From: Candidatus Thioglobus sp.
Lineage (GTDB): Bacteria > Pseudomonadota > Gammaproteobacteria > Arenicellales > UBA868
DNA length: 32,807 nucleotides
Assembly (NCBI GenBank): GCA_004212795.1
Contig: SHBR01000022.1
Coordinates: 1-32,807 of the forward strand
Reading direction: 5' to 3'
Numbering within the stretch: position 1 is the stretch's first letter; each line of letters opens with the position of its first letter. Both the position numbers and the translations under genes were made by a program. Below, piece by piece: positions 1 to 7,659 of the stretch. The notes under the pieces are model-generated. The model made no database searches. It saw nothing but the letters and a program-made list of their open reading frames with translations, and was not told the DNA's origin.

Positions 1-1286
1 TTCATTTTTTTCATCATTTTCTGCATTTGGGCGAACTGTTTCAAGAGTCGATTGACGTCCTGGACCTGCGTTCCGGAACCCGCAGCAATTCGCCGCTTAC
101 GAGAGCCTTTCATGACCGCTGGAAACGATCGCTCATGGGAGGTCATCGAATTAATAATCGCAATAAGGCGAGTCGTCTCCCCGCCCATCGCCTGACTTTT
201 AACTGCCGCTGGCAAATTAGATGCTCCGGGAAGCTTATCCATCAGACCGCCGAGCCCACCCATACTCTCAACCTGTAGAAGCTGTTCTCGAAAGTCCTCA
301 AAATCAAACCCTTTCCCTTTTTTTAGTTTCGCCGAGATCTTCCGAGCTTTCTCCTGGTCAACGTTACGCTGAACCTCCTCAACCAAGCCGACCACATCCC
401 CCATCCCCAAAATTCGAGACGCCACCCGATCCGGGTAAAAAGGTTCAAGCGCCTCTGTCGACTCCCCCATACCAAGAAACTTAATAGGCTTTCCAGTCAC
501 CTGGCGTATCGAAAGTGCAGCGCCACCACGTGCGTCGCCATCTGCTTTAGTAAGAATGATTCCTGTCAGTGAAAGTGCTTGATCAAAAGCGGCGGCACTG
601 CGAACAGCATCTTGCCCCGTCATACTATCGACAACGAACAAGGTCTCAACCGGACTTACGACGTCATGTAACGCGCGCAACTCATCCATCATCTCGTCAT
701 CGACGTGCAGGCGACCTGCCGTATCGATGATTAAGACGTCGTGAGCTTTTACTTTGGCGTGCTCGAGCGCGCTCTCCGCGATTGCCTTCGGCGTCTCGCC
801 TTCGTTCAAAAAATCGACATTGACCTGAGTGGATAGTTGTCGAAGTTGTTCAATCGCGGCTGGTCTATAGATATCAACACTCGTAAGCAAGACACGCTTT
901 TTTTCCTGGTTTGAAAGAAGATAAGCGAGCTTTGCTGCAGTAGTCGTTTTCCCAGCCCCCTGAAGACCTGCAAGCAACACCACAGCAGGTGGGCGAGCAG
1001 CGAGATTGAGGCGCTCGTTCGAAGCGCCCATCAAATTCACCAGCTCGTCGTTAACGATCTTGATGAAGGCTTGCCCTGGCGTCAGACTGGACAGAACCTC
1101 AGCGCCAACGGCACGGATCTTGACATCTTCAAGAAAGCCCTTGGCGACCGGTAGCGCAACATCAGCTTCAAGTAGTGCAATGCGGACTTCGCGCAATGCC
1201 TCACTAATATTTTCGTCGCTTAACCTTCCACGGCCTGTGAGGTCTTTAAAAGTCGCTTTTAAACGATCGCCTAACTGAGAGAACAT
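1..1286 (-). CDS. ffh: Signal recognition particle protein Ffh (3' end cut by window edge)
   Basis: Ffh is the SRP54-type GTPase that binds 4.5S RNA and signal sequences and delivers ribosomes to FtsY for co-translational membrane insertion. It starts at the ATG complementary to 1284-1286 and stays open to the window edge, giving about 428 visible residues out of roughly 450 usual for the family. The N-terminal helical domain (about 1-90) is followed by the G domain, with P-loop GLQGAGKTT (107-115), DTAGR (188-192) and TKADGDARGG (246-255). The methionine-rich M domain follows, with the SRP54 RNA-binding signature region (SRKRRIAAGSGT, then VQDVNRLLKQF) and MQKMMKK at the break. Only the extreme C-terminus is missing. 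It diverges from ypjD across a 173-base gap, a common gammaproteobacterial arrangement. Identification is secure. Confidence 0.97.
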   Translation of the reverse strand, partial: MFSQLGDRLKATFKDLTGRGRLSDENISEALREVRIALLEADVALPVAKGFLEDVKIRAVGAEVLSSLTPGQAFIKIVNDELVNLMGASNERLNLAARPPAVVLLAGLQGAGKTTTAAKLAYLLSNQEKKRVLLTSVDIYRPAAIEQLRQLSTQVNVDFLNEGETPKAIAESALEHAKVKAHDVLIIDTAGRLHVDDEMMDELRALHDVVSPVETLFVVDSMTGQDAVRSAAAFDQALSLTGIILTKADGDARGGAALSIRQVTGKPIKFLGMGESTEALEPFYPDRVASRILGMGDVVGLVEEVQRNVDQEKARKISAKLKKGKGFDFEDFREQLLQVESMGGLGGLMDKLPGASNLPAAVKSQAMGGETTRLIAIINSMTSHERSFPAVMKGSRKRRIAAGSGTQVQDVNRLLKQFAQMQKMMKKM

Positions 1287-1349
1287 ACGATAATAATGCC
1301 CTTTTTAAATGAAATATGACTCGGCTTAATGTATTGCGAAACGTTTACA

Positions 1350-1367
1350 TTTAACGCATGCGCTAAA
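1350..1367. promoter_or_regulatory. Imperfect 18-bp palindrome between ffh and ypjD
   Basis: TTTAACGCATGCGCTAAA reads as its own reverse complement except for one mismatched pair (positions 5 and 14). It lies in the 173-base gap between divergent ffh and ypjD. A TTTACA hexamer (1344-1349) directly precedes it on the plus strand, so a regulator bound here could block ypjD transcription. That is inference: no regulator gene is nearby and no clear -10 box was found. Confidence 0.25.
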
Positions 1368-1459
1368 CTTAATCCTTACACCAATCGCTATTTTACACCC
1401 AAGGTCGCTTCACCCTGATCAATCGTCTAATAACTGATCGCCTTTAATTCCAAACTACC

Positions 1460-2260
1460 ATGATTAATATATTTAGTTTTTCTGCAATGGCGCTGTATCT
1501 TGGCGCTTGGATCCTTTTGCTCCGAGGACTCTCCAGCCAGAAAAAATATGCCTCACGTCCCTTTGAAATCATGCTTACCTATCTTGCTGTTATTGCCCAC
1601 GGGTTAACACTCGCACCACCGATTATTCTTGAGGAAACACCTAATTTGGCGCTAGGCACAACACTCTCTCTGATTGTATTTCTAATTGTCACTCTGTTTC
1701 TTATTGTTCGTTGCTTTCAGCCTATTTATTCGCTGGGATTGCTCGTTTTACCTATCGCATTCAGCGCCGTCGCCATTGGTTGGTGGATACCGGGTCCGAC
1801 CTACCTATCCCAACTCGGTGGTGCGGCAGGACTGATGCATGTCACTGGCGCGGGGCTTGCCTACGCCCTTTTAAGTCTCGCGCTAGCGCAAGCGCTCTTG
1901 TTGGGTTTTCAGGATAAGCGACTAAAGCAAAAACAATCCTTCAGCCTTGATATGGCGTTACCCCCGATCCAGACGATGGAAGTCACCTTGTTTCAAATGG
2001 TTTATTCTGGCTTTGGCCTCCTAACCCTTACTTTGATTAGCGGCGTTTTATCTTCTAATGACATGTTTGGCAAAAGCTTTTTGTTTAACCACCATACCGT
2101 GCTCGCCCTGCTTGCCTGGATCAGTCTTTTAGGGCTCGTGTTGGGAAGAATATGTTTCGGGTGGCGAGGCCGGATTGCGATCGTGTGGACGGGCCTCGGA
2201 TTCACCCTTCTAGCGCTGGGTTATTTTGGCTCCCGATTTGTTCTTGAAATTATTCTTTAA
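1460..2260 (+). CDS. ypjD: YpjD-family (CcsA/HemX-like) cytochrome c assembly inner-membrane protein
   Basis: This 266-residue polytopic membrane protein has about eight hydrophobic segments and matches the CcsA-like YpjD family usually found beside ffh. Family features visible are the GLMHVTGAGLAYALLSLALA segment (about 125-145), the PPIQTMEVTLFQ loop before the third-last helix (about 168-180), and the C-terminal GWRGR...ALGYFGSRFVLE block (about 233-262). The related CcsA proteins work in haem handling during cytochrome c maturation, but YpjD itself has no firmly established reaction. The ATG at 1460 precedes the first membrane segment directly. The gene ends 2 bases before the convergent FAD oxidase gene, so there is no room for a terminator hairpin between them. 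Confidence 0.9.
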   Translation: MINIFSFSAMALYLGAWILLLRGLSSQKKYASRPFEIMLTYLAVIAHGLTLAPPIILEETPNLALGTTLSLIVFLIVTLFLIVRCFQPIYSLGLLVLPIAFSAVAIGWWIPGPTYLSQLGGAAGLMHVTGAGLAYALLSLALAQALLLGFQDKRLKQKQSFSLDMALPPIQTMEVTLFQMVYSGFGLLTLTLISGVLSSNDMFGKSFLFNHHTVLALLAWISLLGLVLGRICFGWRGRIAIVWTGLGFTLLALGYFGSRFVLEIIL

Positions 2261-2262
2261 CG

Positions 2263-3576
2263 CTAGATCCCAAGACGATCTAAAAATCCATACCATCCTA
2301 CAGAAGCGGACAGGAACCATGGGTTGCCGTAGTAGCCCGGGCGGGTTCGAAAAGGTAAATCAGAAAGAACCGTGCGTCCCGCTTCTTGTCCCATGATTTG
2401 CTGCCCCAGCCTCGTTCCAAAATAAGTGGAAAGCGCAACACCTGATCCACAGTACCCCATTGAGTACCAAATACCATCATGTTGCCCAATATGTGGCATG
2501 TGCTGAAACGTCCAACCCACAAATCCCATCCAGGAGTGGCTGATTTTCGCTGTTCCCAGTTGCGGAAAAATTGCAGTCATGTGTTTGTGGAGTCGGGGCG
2601 CGCTAACCCGGGGATTAGTCTCGTTGAGAGATACCCGGCCACCAAATATTATTCGCCGACCATCGGGAGACAATCGAAAATAAACAACAATGCGGCGGGA
2701 ATCCACCACCATGCGATCTCGGCGGATCAGCGATCGGGCGACATCGTCACCAAGGTCTTCTGTCGCGATCATATAGCTCCCAATCGAAAAAACCCGCCGA
2801 TGGAGCCAGGGTGTTAATCCGGATGTATAGCCATTTGTTGCGACCACAACATCGCCAGCACGAACCACACCACGTGACGTCTGAACATCGAAACCTGCGC
2901 CCTTTGACCGCTTCGAAACCGCAATCGCTTCAGTGAACCCCTCCACTAGAGCCCCCGCTTCCCGCACTTTCCCGAGAACGCCTTGATGGTAGGCTGCAGG
3001 ATCCACGGAAGCAAACTGCGTTTGGATCATTCCGCCGTGATAAAAATCTGAACCTATCTCCTCACGCTGATCCTTTCGTTGCACTAACTGCGCATCAATT
3101 TCCAAGCCCTTCTGCTGCGCGTTGATCTTACGTTTAAGTTTTTCAAAGTGCCTGCGAGAGTGGGCGCCGTAAAATCGCCCACAAACCCGGTAATCGCAAT
3201 CGATTCCTTCCTCCTGTATAAAATCACCAATTGAGGCAATCGCCCGAAGTCCTTCTCGGTGCGCCTCGAAAGCCGTGTGCGACCCATGATTTTTGGCGAG
3301 CGCGTCAAAATCAGGCTTTATTCCAGTCGATATTTGTCCGCCATTTCTGGAACTGCACCCCCAGCCCGGCTCGTTTGCATCTATTACCAGTGTCGATTTT
3401 CCGCCGCGTGCCGTCTGCAATGCAGTGCAAAGTCCTGTGTAGCCTGAACCAATAATCAGGACATCAACATCTTTAGGTAACGGTACCGGATCAGGGTTGT
3501 CCAGCGGCGAGTGATCCCACCAGAAAGGTCGATCCTTAAAATCGTGCGAAAAAATATTATCTGAAGGTTTTGGCAT
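2263..3576 (-). CDS. FAD-dependent amine/amino-acid oxidase (DAO family, PuuB-like)
   Basis: This 437-residue flavoprotein belongs to the glycine/D-amino-acid oxidase (DAO) superfamily. The N-terminal Rossmann motif is IIGSGYTG (41-48) and the FAD-contacting SSRNGGQ block lies near residues 75-81. A SMGYCGSGVALS block near the C-terminus matches the second FAD-binding region, and the protein ends in a YGFLDRLG-type tail. Length and these end motifs resemble PuuB, gamma-glutamylputrescine oxidase, which oxidises the amine of a glutamylated polyamine to an aldehyde with release of ammonia and H2O2. The substrate cannot be fixed from sequence. It lies 42 bases downstream of the enolase-superfamily gene on the same strand, probably co-transcribed, and a PuuA-like ligase lies about 2.7 kb away. 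Confidence 0.85.
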   Translation of the reverse strand: MPKPSDNIFSHDFKDRPFWWDHSPLDNPDPVPLPKDVDVLIIGSGYTGLCTALQTARGGKSTLVIDANEPGWGCSSRNGGQISTGIKPDFDALAKNHGSHTAFEAHREGLRAIASIGDFIQEEGIDCDYRVCGRFYGAHSRRHFEKLKRKINAQQKGLEIDAQLVQRKDQREEIGSDFYHGGMIQTQFASVDPAAYHQGVLGKVREAGALVEGFTEAIAVSKRSKGAGFDVQTSRGVVRAGDVVVATNGYTSGLTPWLHRRVFSIGSYMIATEDLGDDVARSLIRRDRMVVDSRRIVVYFRLSPDGRRIIFGGRVSLNETNPRVSAPRLHKHMTAIFPQLGTAKISHSWMGFVGWTFQHMPHIGQHDGIWYSMGYCGSGVALSTYFGTRLGQQIMGQEAGRTVLSDLPFRTRPGYYGNPWFLSASVGWYGFLDRLGI

Positions 3577-3618
3577 TCACAATCCCATTTCATTTTTATA
3601 AGGTCATCTGCCGCATGG

Positions 3619-4737
3619 TCATTCGCTCACCTGATAGTTTGCGTTTGAGAGCCAATCACGATTGATTTCGACGCCCCATCCGGGCGCATCGCTAACGGTA
3701 ATACGACCCGCATCAATCTCGTACGGGGATTGTACAAAAAGCCCTTCTTGCCACGGATAATAATCAGCACCTTCAATTGAAAATTCCAAATACTTTCCCG
3801 CATTAGGGATGGCTCTCAGAAAATGCATCGTAAATAAGGTGACCATTGACAGGTTTGCACAGTGGGGCGTGCAAGGTAAATTTTTTGCGGCCGCCATCTC
3901 CGCGACCTGCATTGCCCGCAACATTCCACCGACGTAGCACACATCTGGCTGCACAATATTCACCGCCCCCATTGAAATCATTCGATTCCAAGTAGGGAGT
4001 TCGCAATCCTGCTCGCCGCCGGTCACTGCGAGCGTAAGCGCTTGAGTCACTTCACGGGTTTGATCCAGCTCCCAGTAGGGGCAGGGTTCTTCAAAGTGCT
4101 CAACCCTGTTGTCTTCCAGCATGTGACCAACCTCAATCGCGCGTTGAGGACTAAAGCCACTGTTGGCATCCACAAGAAGAGAGACATGATCGCCAAGTGT
4201 GCGCCTTATTTGGGGGACAATCGCCTCAGTACGGCCCGGCCATTCATCAACGTCGCGCCCACACTCCGCACCCACCCGAAATTTAAAAGCATCGTAACCC
4301 AGCTCCTCTTGAAGCTTTTTAAATCTCAGCGCCTCATCGTCAGGTGTTATGTCACGGCGCATGCTTGAAGCATAGACCCTAAGATCTCCAGGCGTGCCGC
4401 CGAGCAACTCACATACACTTTTTTCTTCCACGCGGCCTTTTCGATCCCAAAGAGCCGTCTCAAGACCGCCGAGTGCACGGCGGAGATACGAACCGGGAAA
4501 TTTATGTTCTTTCCGAGGGATATCGTCAACAAGACTTTGGATCCCGTCGGAGGACTGTCCAAGCGCCCATGGCGCAACCTGGCGGTGAAGCACCTGAGCG
4601 CTGATGTCTGCATTGTAAGGCGCAACTTGGCCCCAGCCAAAACTCCCGTCCTCAGAAGTCACCCGCACAAACGACACGTACTCCTGACTAAATGTTTCGA
4701 TCCGGACAATAGAGGGATAATACGGACTGTCTGGCAC
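3619..4737 (-). CDS. Mandelate racemase/muconate lactonizing enzyme family protein (enolase superfamily)
   Basis: This 372-residue enolase-superfamily enzyme would abstract the proton alpha to a carboxylate using Mg2+ (racemisation, epimerisation or dehydration). The capping domain is N-terminal and the barrel carries the expected residues: K152-x-R154 (FKFRVG), metal ligands D190 (LVDANSG), E216 (EEP) and E242 (GEQD), then D265 (QPDV) and H292 (PHCAN), which make the Asp-His dyad of the mandelate-racemase subgroup. Arginine in the second KxK position is seen in several acid-sugar dehydratases and other subgroups, so the substrate remains open. The start is GTG at 4737, chosen because a GGAG ribosome-binding site sits 7 bases upstream and no in-frame ATG is available there. 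It probably heads an operon with the PuuB-like oxidase. Confidence 0.88.
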   Translation of the reverse strand: MPDSPYYPSIVRIETFSQEYVSFVRVTSEDGSFGWGQVAPYNADISAQVLHRQVAPWALGQSSDGIQSLVDDIPRKEHKFPGSYLRRALGGLETALWDRKGRVEEKSVCELLGGTPGDLRVYASSMRRDITPDDEALRFKKLQEELGYDAFKFRVGAECGRDVDEWPGRTEAIVPQIRRTLGDHVSLLVDANSGFSPQRAIEVGHMLEDNRVEHFEEPCPYWELDQTREVTQALTLAVTGGEQDCELPTWNRMISMGAVNIVQPDVCYVGGMLRAMQVAEMAAAKNLPCTPHCANLSMVTLFTMHFLRAIPNAGKYLEFSIEGADYYPWQEGLFVQSPYEIDAGRITVSDAPGWGVEINRDWLSNANYQVSE

Positions 4738-4744
4738 GTTATCG

Positions 4745-4748
4745 CTCC
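4745..4748 (-). promoter_or_regulatory. Ribosome-binding site (GGAG) supporting a GTG start
   Basis: On the minus strand GGAG lies 7 bases before the GTG at 4737. The upstream ATG overlapping it (ATGGAGCGATAA) runs into a stop after three codons, so GTG is the best start for the enolase-superfamily gene. Confidence 0.5.
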
Positions 4749-4960
4749 ATTTTGATAGTGTTCTTTTTTGACTGTACTTTAAAATCGAGGATTATCATAT
4801 TTTTTTCTCGCGTACCGTGGATCATTTATCCAGACCCTTTCCGCTTTATTTTAATCGTAACATTTCATTTTAATTGATCGATACACACCGCGATAACCGA
4901 ATACTTTTACTGTCGTAGTCTTTAAATTTTCATTTCACAACCTCTGTAATACCAGCCACG

Positions 4961-6268
4961 ATGAATCAAGTCTCGCGAAGTTCCCCCCAACAGCAAGTTG
5001 CCGGGGTCTTGATCCTCCTTATGATTTTTTCATCTGTGCTTGGAGCATCTGGACTTCAGGATTTCCTCTGGATATCTGGAATTAGCGCGTTGGTCGCGTT
5101 TATTCTTTTATGGCCGCGAATGAGTCGCATTCAGCACATTCAATGCGGAATATTTTTTAGTGTGGGCTTCCTCGGGTTAGGCCTCGCCTGGATGAATGGT
5201 TATCGTGAAATCCCCGTTCAAAAATTCATCACCCAGAATCATCTATTAATTAGCCTGCTTTCAGCCGTGAGCTTTCTGAGATTAATTACAGATACCCGTC
5301 TTGAAACGCCTGAGGTTATTCAAACGGGGGGTAAGGCATTCTGGCAAACGATTGGCGGTGTTCACCTTTTTGCGTCAGTAATCAATATATCTGCGTTTAT
5401 TATCTTTGGGGATGCGCTAAAAAAAAATGGGCGCCTCGATCGAACAACTGCTACCTCGATTCAACGAGGGTTTGCACTAGCTGCACTCTGGTCCCCGTTT
5501 TTCGCAGCAATGGGAACCTGCCTGCTTTATGCCCCTGGGTCAAAATGGACCCATTTACTTCCACTATCTATTCCAATTACCGTGCTGGGCCTTACGATTA
5601 CTTGGGTGGAACACCGCTTCAGAAGAAACGGAAACTTGGATCTTTTTAAAGGATATCCGGTTAATTTTCGCGCACTGTGGGTTCCCTCATTGATGGTTGT
5701 TTGCGTTCTTATCGCGCACAACATCCTGCCCCACCTATCGGTCCTGGTGCTTGTGTCGGCATTATCGATCAGCATCACGACCGTCGTGCTTATCGCTCAG
5801 CGACACCTTCTTCCCGCGTTGAAAACCATCCAAGAATTCAGTCAGAACAGACTACCTGATATATATGGCGAACTGGCCCTTTTTTTCAGCACCGGCGTCA
5901 TGGCAACAGGAATCACGGTCTTCATTGGACAGGCACCGCTTACTCTTGGCATTGAAGCGTTCACCCCTGCTATTGCCGTAATTGTGATGGGCGCTCTCTT
6001 GCTTCTAGCGTTTGTTGGCGTTCACGCGATTGTGAGCATTGTCGCAGCTTCGGCGATTCTGCTGCCGCTTGATCCGAACCCCCTCATGCTCGCGCTGATA
6101 TTTTTGGTCACGTGGTCCGTCGGATCGACCGGGGGGCCCATTTCTGGATTAAACCTCGCGATGCAAGGGCGATACGGTATTACCGCGTTTCAGTGCTTCG
6201 CCTGGAACATTATCTACACGCTAATCATCTTCATCGGCTCAAGCATCTTGATATTGACGATTTTTTAA
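4961..6268 (+). CDS. Polytopic membrane protein, probable transporter of unknown substrate
   Basis: This 435-residue, very hydrophobic protein has about 11-12 predicted membrane segments, with the first at about residues 13-30 and the last at about 410-435. A longer basic loop near residues 205-235 (VEHRFRRNGNLD) splits it into two halves. The second half contains two glycine-rich re-entrant-like stretches, FVGVHAIVSIVAASAILLPL (about 355-374) and SVGSTGGPISGLNLAMQGRY (about 385-404). These recall the ion-transporter superfamily (dicarboxylate/Na+ symporter-like folds), but I do not recognise a named family. It is flanked by an enolase-superfamily enzyme (divergent, 223-base gap) and a GS-family ligase (convergent, 14-base gap), so uptake or export of a metabolite of those enzymes is plausible. 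Function is unassigned. Confidence 0.7.
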   Translation: MNQVSRSSPQQQVAGVLILLMIFSSVLGASGLQDFLWISGISALVAFILLWPRMSRIQHIQCGIFFSVGFLGLGLAWMNGYREIPVQKFITQNHLLISLLSAVSFLRLITDTRLETPEVIQTGGKAFWQTIGGVHLFASVINISAFIIFGDALKKNGRLDRTTATSIQRGFALAALWSPFFAAMGTCLLYAPGSKWTHLLPLSIPITVLGLTITWVEHRFRRNGNLDLFKGYPVNFRALWVPSLMVVCVLIAHNILPHLSVLVLVSALSISITTVVLIAQRHLLPALKTIQEFSQNRLPDIYGELALFFSTGVMATGITVFIGQAPLTLGIEAFTPAIAVIVMGALLLLAFVGVHAIVSIVAASAILLPLDPNPLMLALIFLVTWSVGSTGGPISGLNLAMQGRYGITAFQCFAWNIIYTLIIFIGSSILILTIF

Positions 6269-6282
6269 CCTGCTAACCAAAA

Positions 6283-7656
6283 TTATTCTGGAGAGAGATA
6301 CCATTGATACTCAAGCGGCGTGAACTCTCGGGAAAATGCATCCAATTCCGTTTGTTTGCATTCTTTATAAAGGCGGGAATACGACTCTCCTAAATAGTCC
6401 GACAGCGAATCGCCCTGGGCAAATTGATCCAAAGCAGCTTGCCAGGTAAATGGCATTTGAGAATCAAGTTCAGCGCTCGCATTATCCGCTCGCGGCTCTG
6501 GCGGCGTTGCTTCATTAATCAATCCATGATGAACACCCGCGAGTACGGCTGCTAATGCCAGATATGGATTAGCGTCAGCTCCTGCAACCCGATGCTCAAT
6601 GCGCTTCGATTCGGGCGAACCCGCGGGAACCCGTAGGGCAACCGAACGGTTGTTGTATCCCCAGCTAGCCGCCGTCGGCACATAGAGATTCGGCGCAAAA
6701 CGACGAAATGAATTCACGTTCGGCGCGAAAATAGCCATCGACTCTGGTAATAATTCAAGGGCGCCGGCGACCGCATGCCTAAGCTTATCGTTGCCCTCTT
6801 CTGATCCATCATTGAAGATATTCCCGCCCTCGCCGTCAACTATGCTCACGTGAACATGAAGTCCATTGCCCGCGCCGTCGGGATAAGGTTTTGCCATAAA
6901 GCTGGCGACTGCACCGTGCTTTCTCGCGATCCCTTTTACAACGCGCTGCAAAAGAATGGCATCATCAGCAGCCTTCAACGGATCATCAACATGATTAAGA
7001 TTAATCTCGTATTGGCCGACTGCATATTCAGCGGTTGTGGCCCCGACCGGAATATCCTGAATTCGACATATCGTCTCAACTTCGCTCAGGAATCCGGTAA
7101 AACCATCCAGATCGGCGAGGCTATAAACCTGTGTTGCCGTTGCCTGTCGGCCCGTCTCCGGCAGCACCGGGGGAGACGGCTGATTGGTCTCGACGCTTGA
7201 TGCATCCAACAAATAGAACTCCAACTCAAGCGCAACTACAGGGTTGAGGCCGGACGAATGAAACCGCTCGACCACTTTTTTTAGAACGTGCCGCGGATCG
7301 ACTTCGCAGGGAGAGCCGTCAAGCTCATAAAGGCATCCCATCACCTGAGCGGCCCCTGGTCCTACCCATGGTGTCAGTTTGAGCGACCCTAATACTGGCC
7401 AAATCTGGACGTCAGGGTCTCCATCAGAAAATCCTCGACCCCCCGCATCGGTACAGTTTCCGTTCACATCCAATAGGTAGATCGAGCTGGGGATTTGCAA
7501 GCCCTCAGTGTAGAGCTTATCGAATTGATCACGACTGATCCGTTTTCCCCGAACGATGTTACATAGATCCGGGAGGAGCACATCAACATATTCGCAATTC
7601 GGGTGGGATTGCAAAAATGCTTCAAACTCCGTCTTTAGTTCTGACTGATGTTGCAT
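6283..7656 (-). CDS. Glutamine-synthetase-family ligase (PuuA-like gamma-glutamyl-amine synthetase)
   Basis: This 457-residue member of the glutamine synthetase superfamily would form a gamma-glutamyl phosphate from ATP and glutamate and transfer it to an amine. Visible motifs are ELEFYL (144-149, metal-binding glutamates), GQYEIN (214-219), GNGLHVHVS (263-271), NSFRR (315-319), WGYNNRS (332-338), RIEHR (352-356) and ANPYLALAA (362-370). The N-terminal YVDVLLPDLCNIVRGKR block is characteristic of PuuA-like/type III relatives rather than housekeeping GlnA, and there is no GlnA adenylylation tyrosine region. Possible products are gamma-glutamylputrescine, gamma-glutamylmethylamide or another gamma-glutamyl amine. 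It follows the MFS gene by 3 bases, so the two are co-transcribed. The PuuB-like oxidase and the sarcosine-oxidase-type operon nearby support amine catabolism. Confidence 0.88.
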   Translation of the reverse strand: MQHQSELKTEFEAFLQSHPNCEYVDVLLPDLCNIVRGKRISRDQFDKLYTEGLQIPSSIYLLDVNGNCTDAGGRGFSDGDPDVQIWPVLGSLKLTPWVGPGAAQVMGCLYELDGSPCEVDPRHVLKKVVERFHSSGLNPVVALELEFYLLDASSVETNQPSPPVLPETGRQATATQVYSLADLDGFTGFLSEVETICRIQDIPVGATTAEYAVGQYEINLNHVDDPLKAADDAILLQRVVKGIARKHGAVASFMAKPYPDGAGNGLHVHVSIVDGEGGNIFNDGSEEGNDKLRHAVAGALELLPESMAIFAPNVNSFRRFAPNLYVPTAASWGYNNRSVALRVPAGSPESKRIEHRVAGADANPYLALAAVLAGVHHGLINEATPPEPRADNASAELDSQMPFTWQAALDQFAQGDSLSDYLGESYSRLYKECKQTELDAFSREFTPLEYQWYLSPE

Positions 7657-7659
7657 AAC

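Noticed and set aside
4768-4798. Promoter TTGACT ... TATCAT upstream of the 435-residue permease
   Set aside because: The spacer is 19 bases and the site is about 160 bases from the start codon; too weak to list as a feature.
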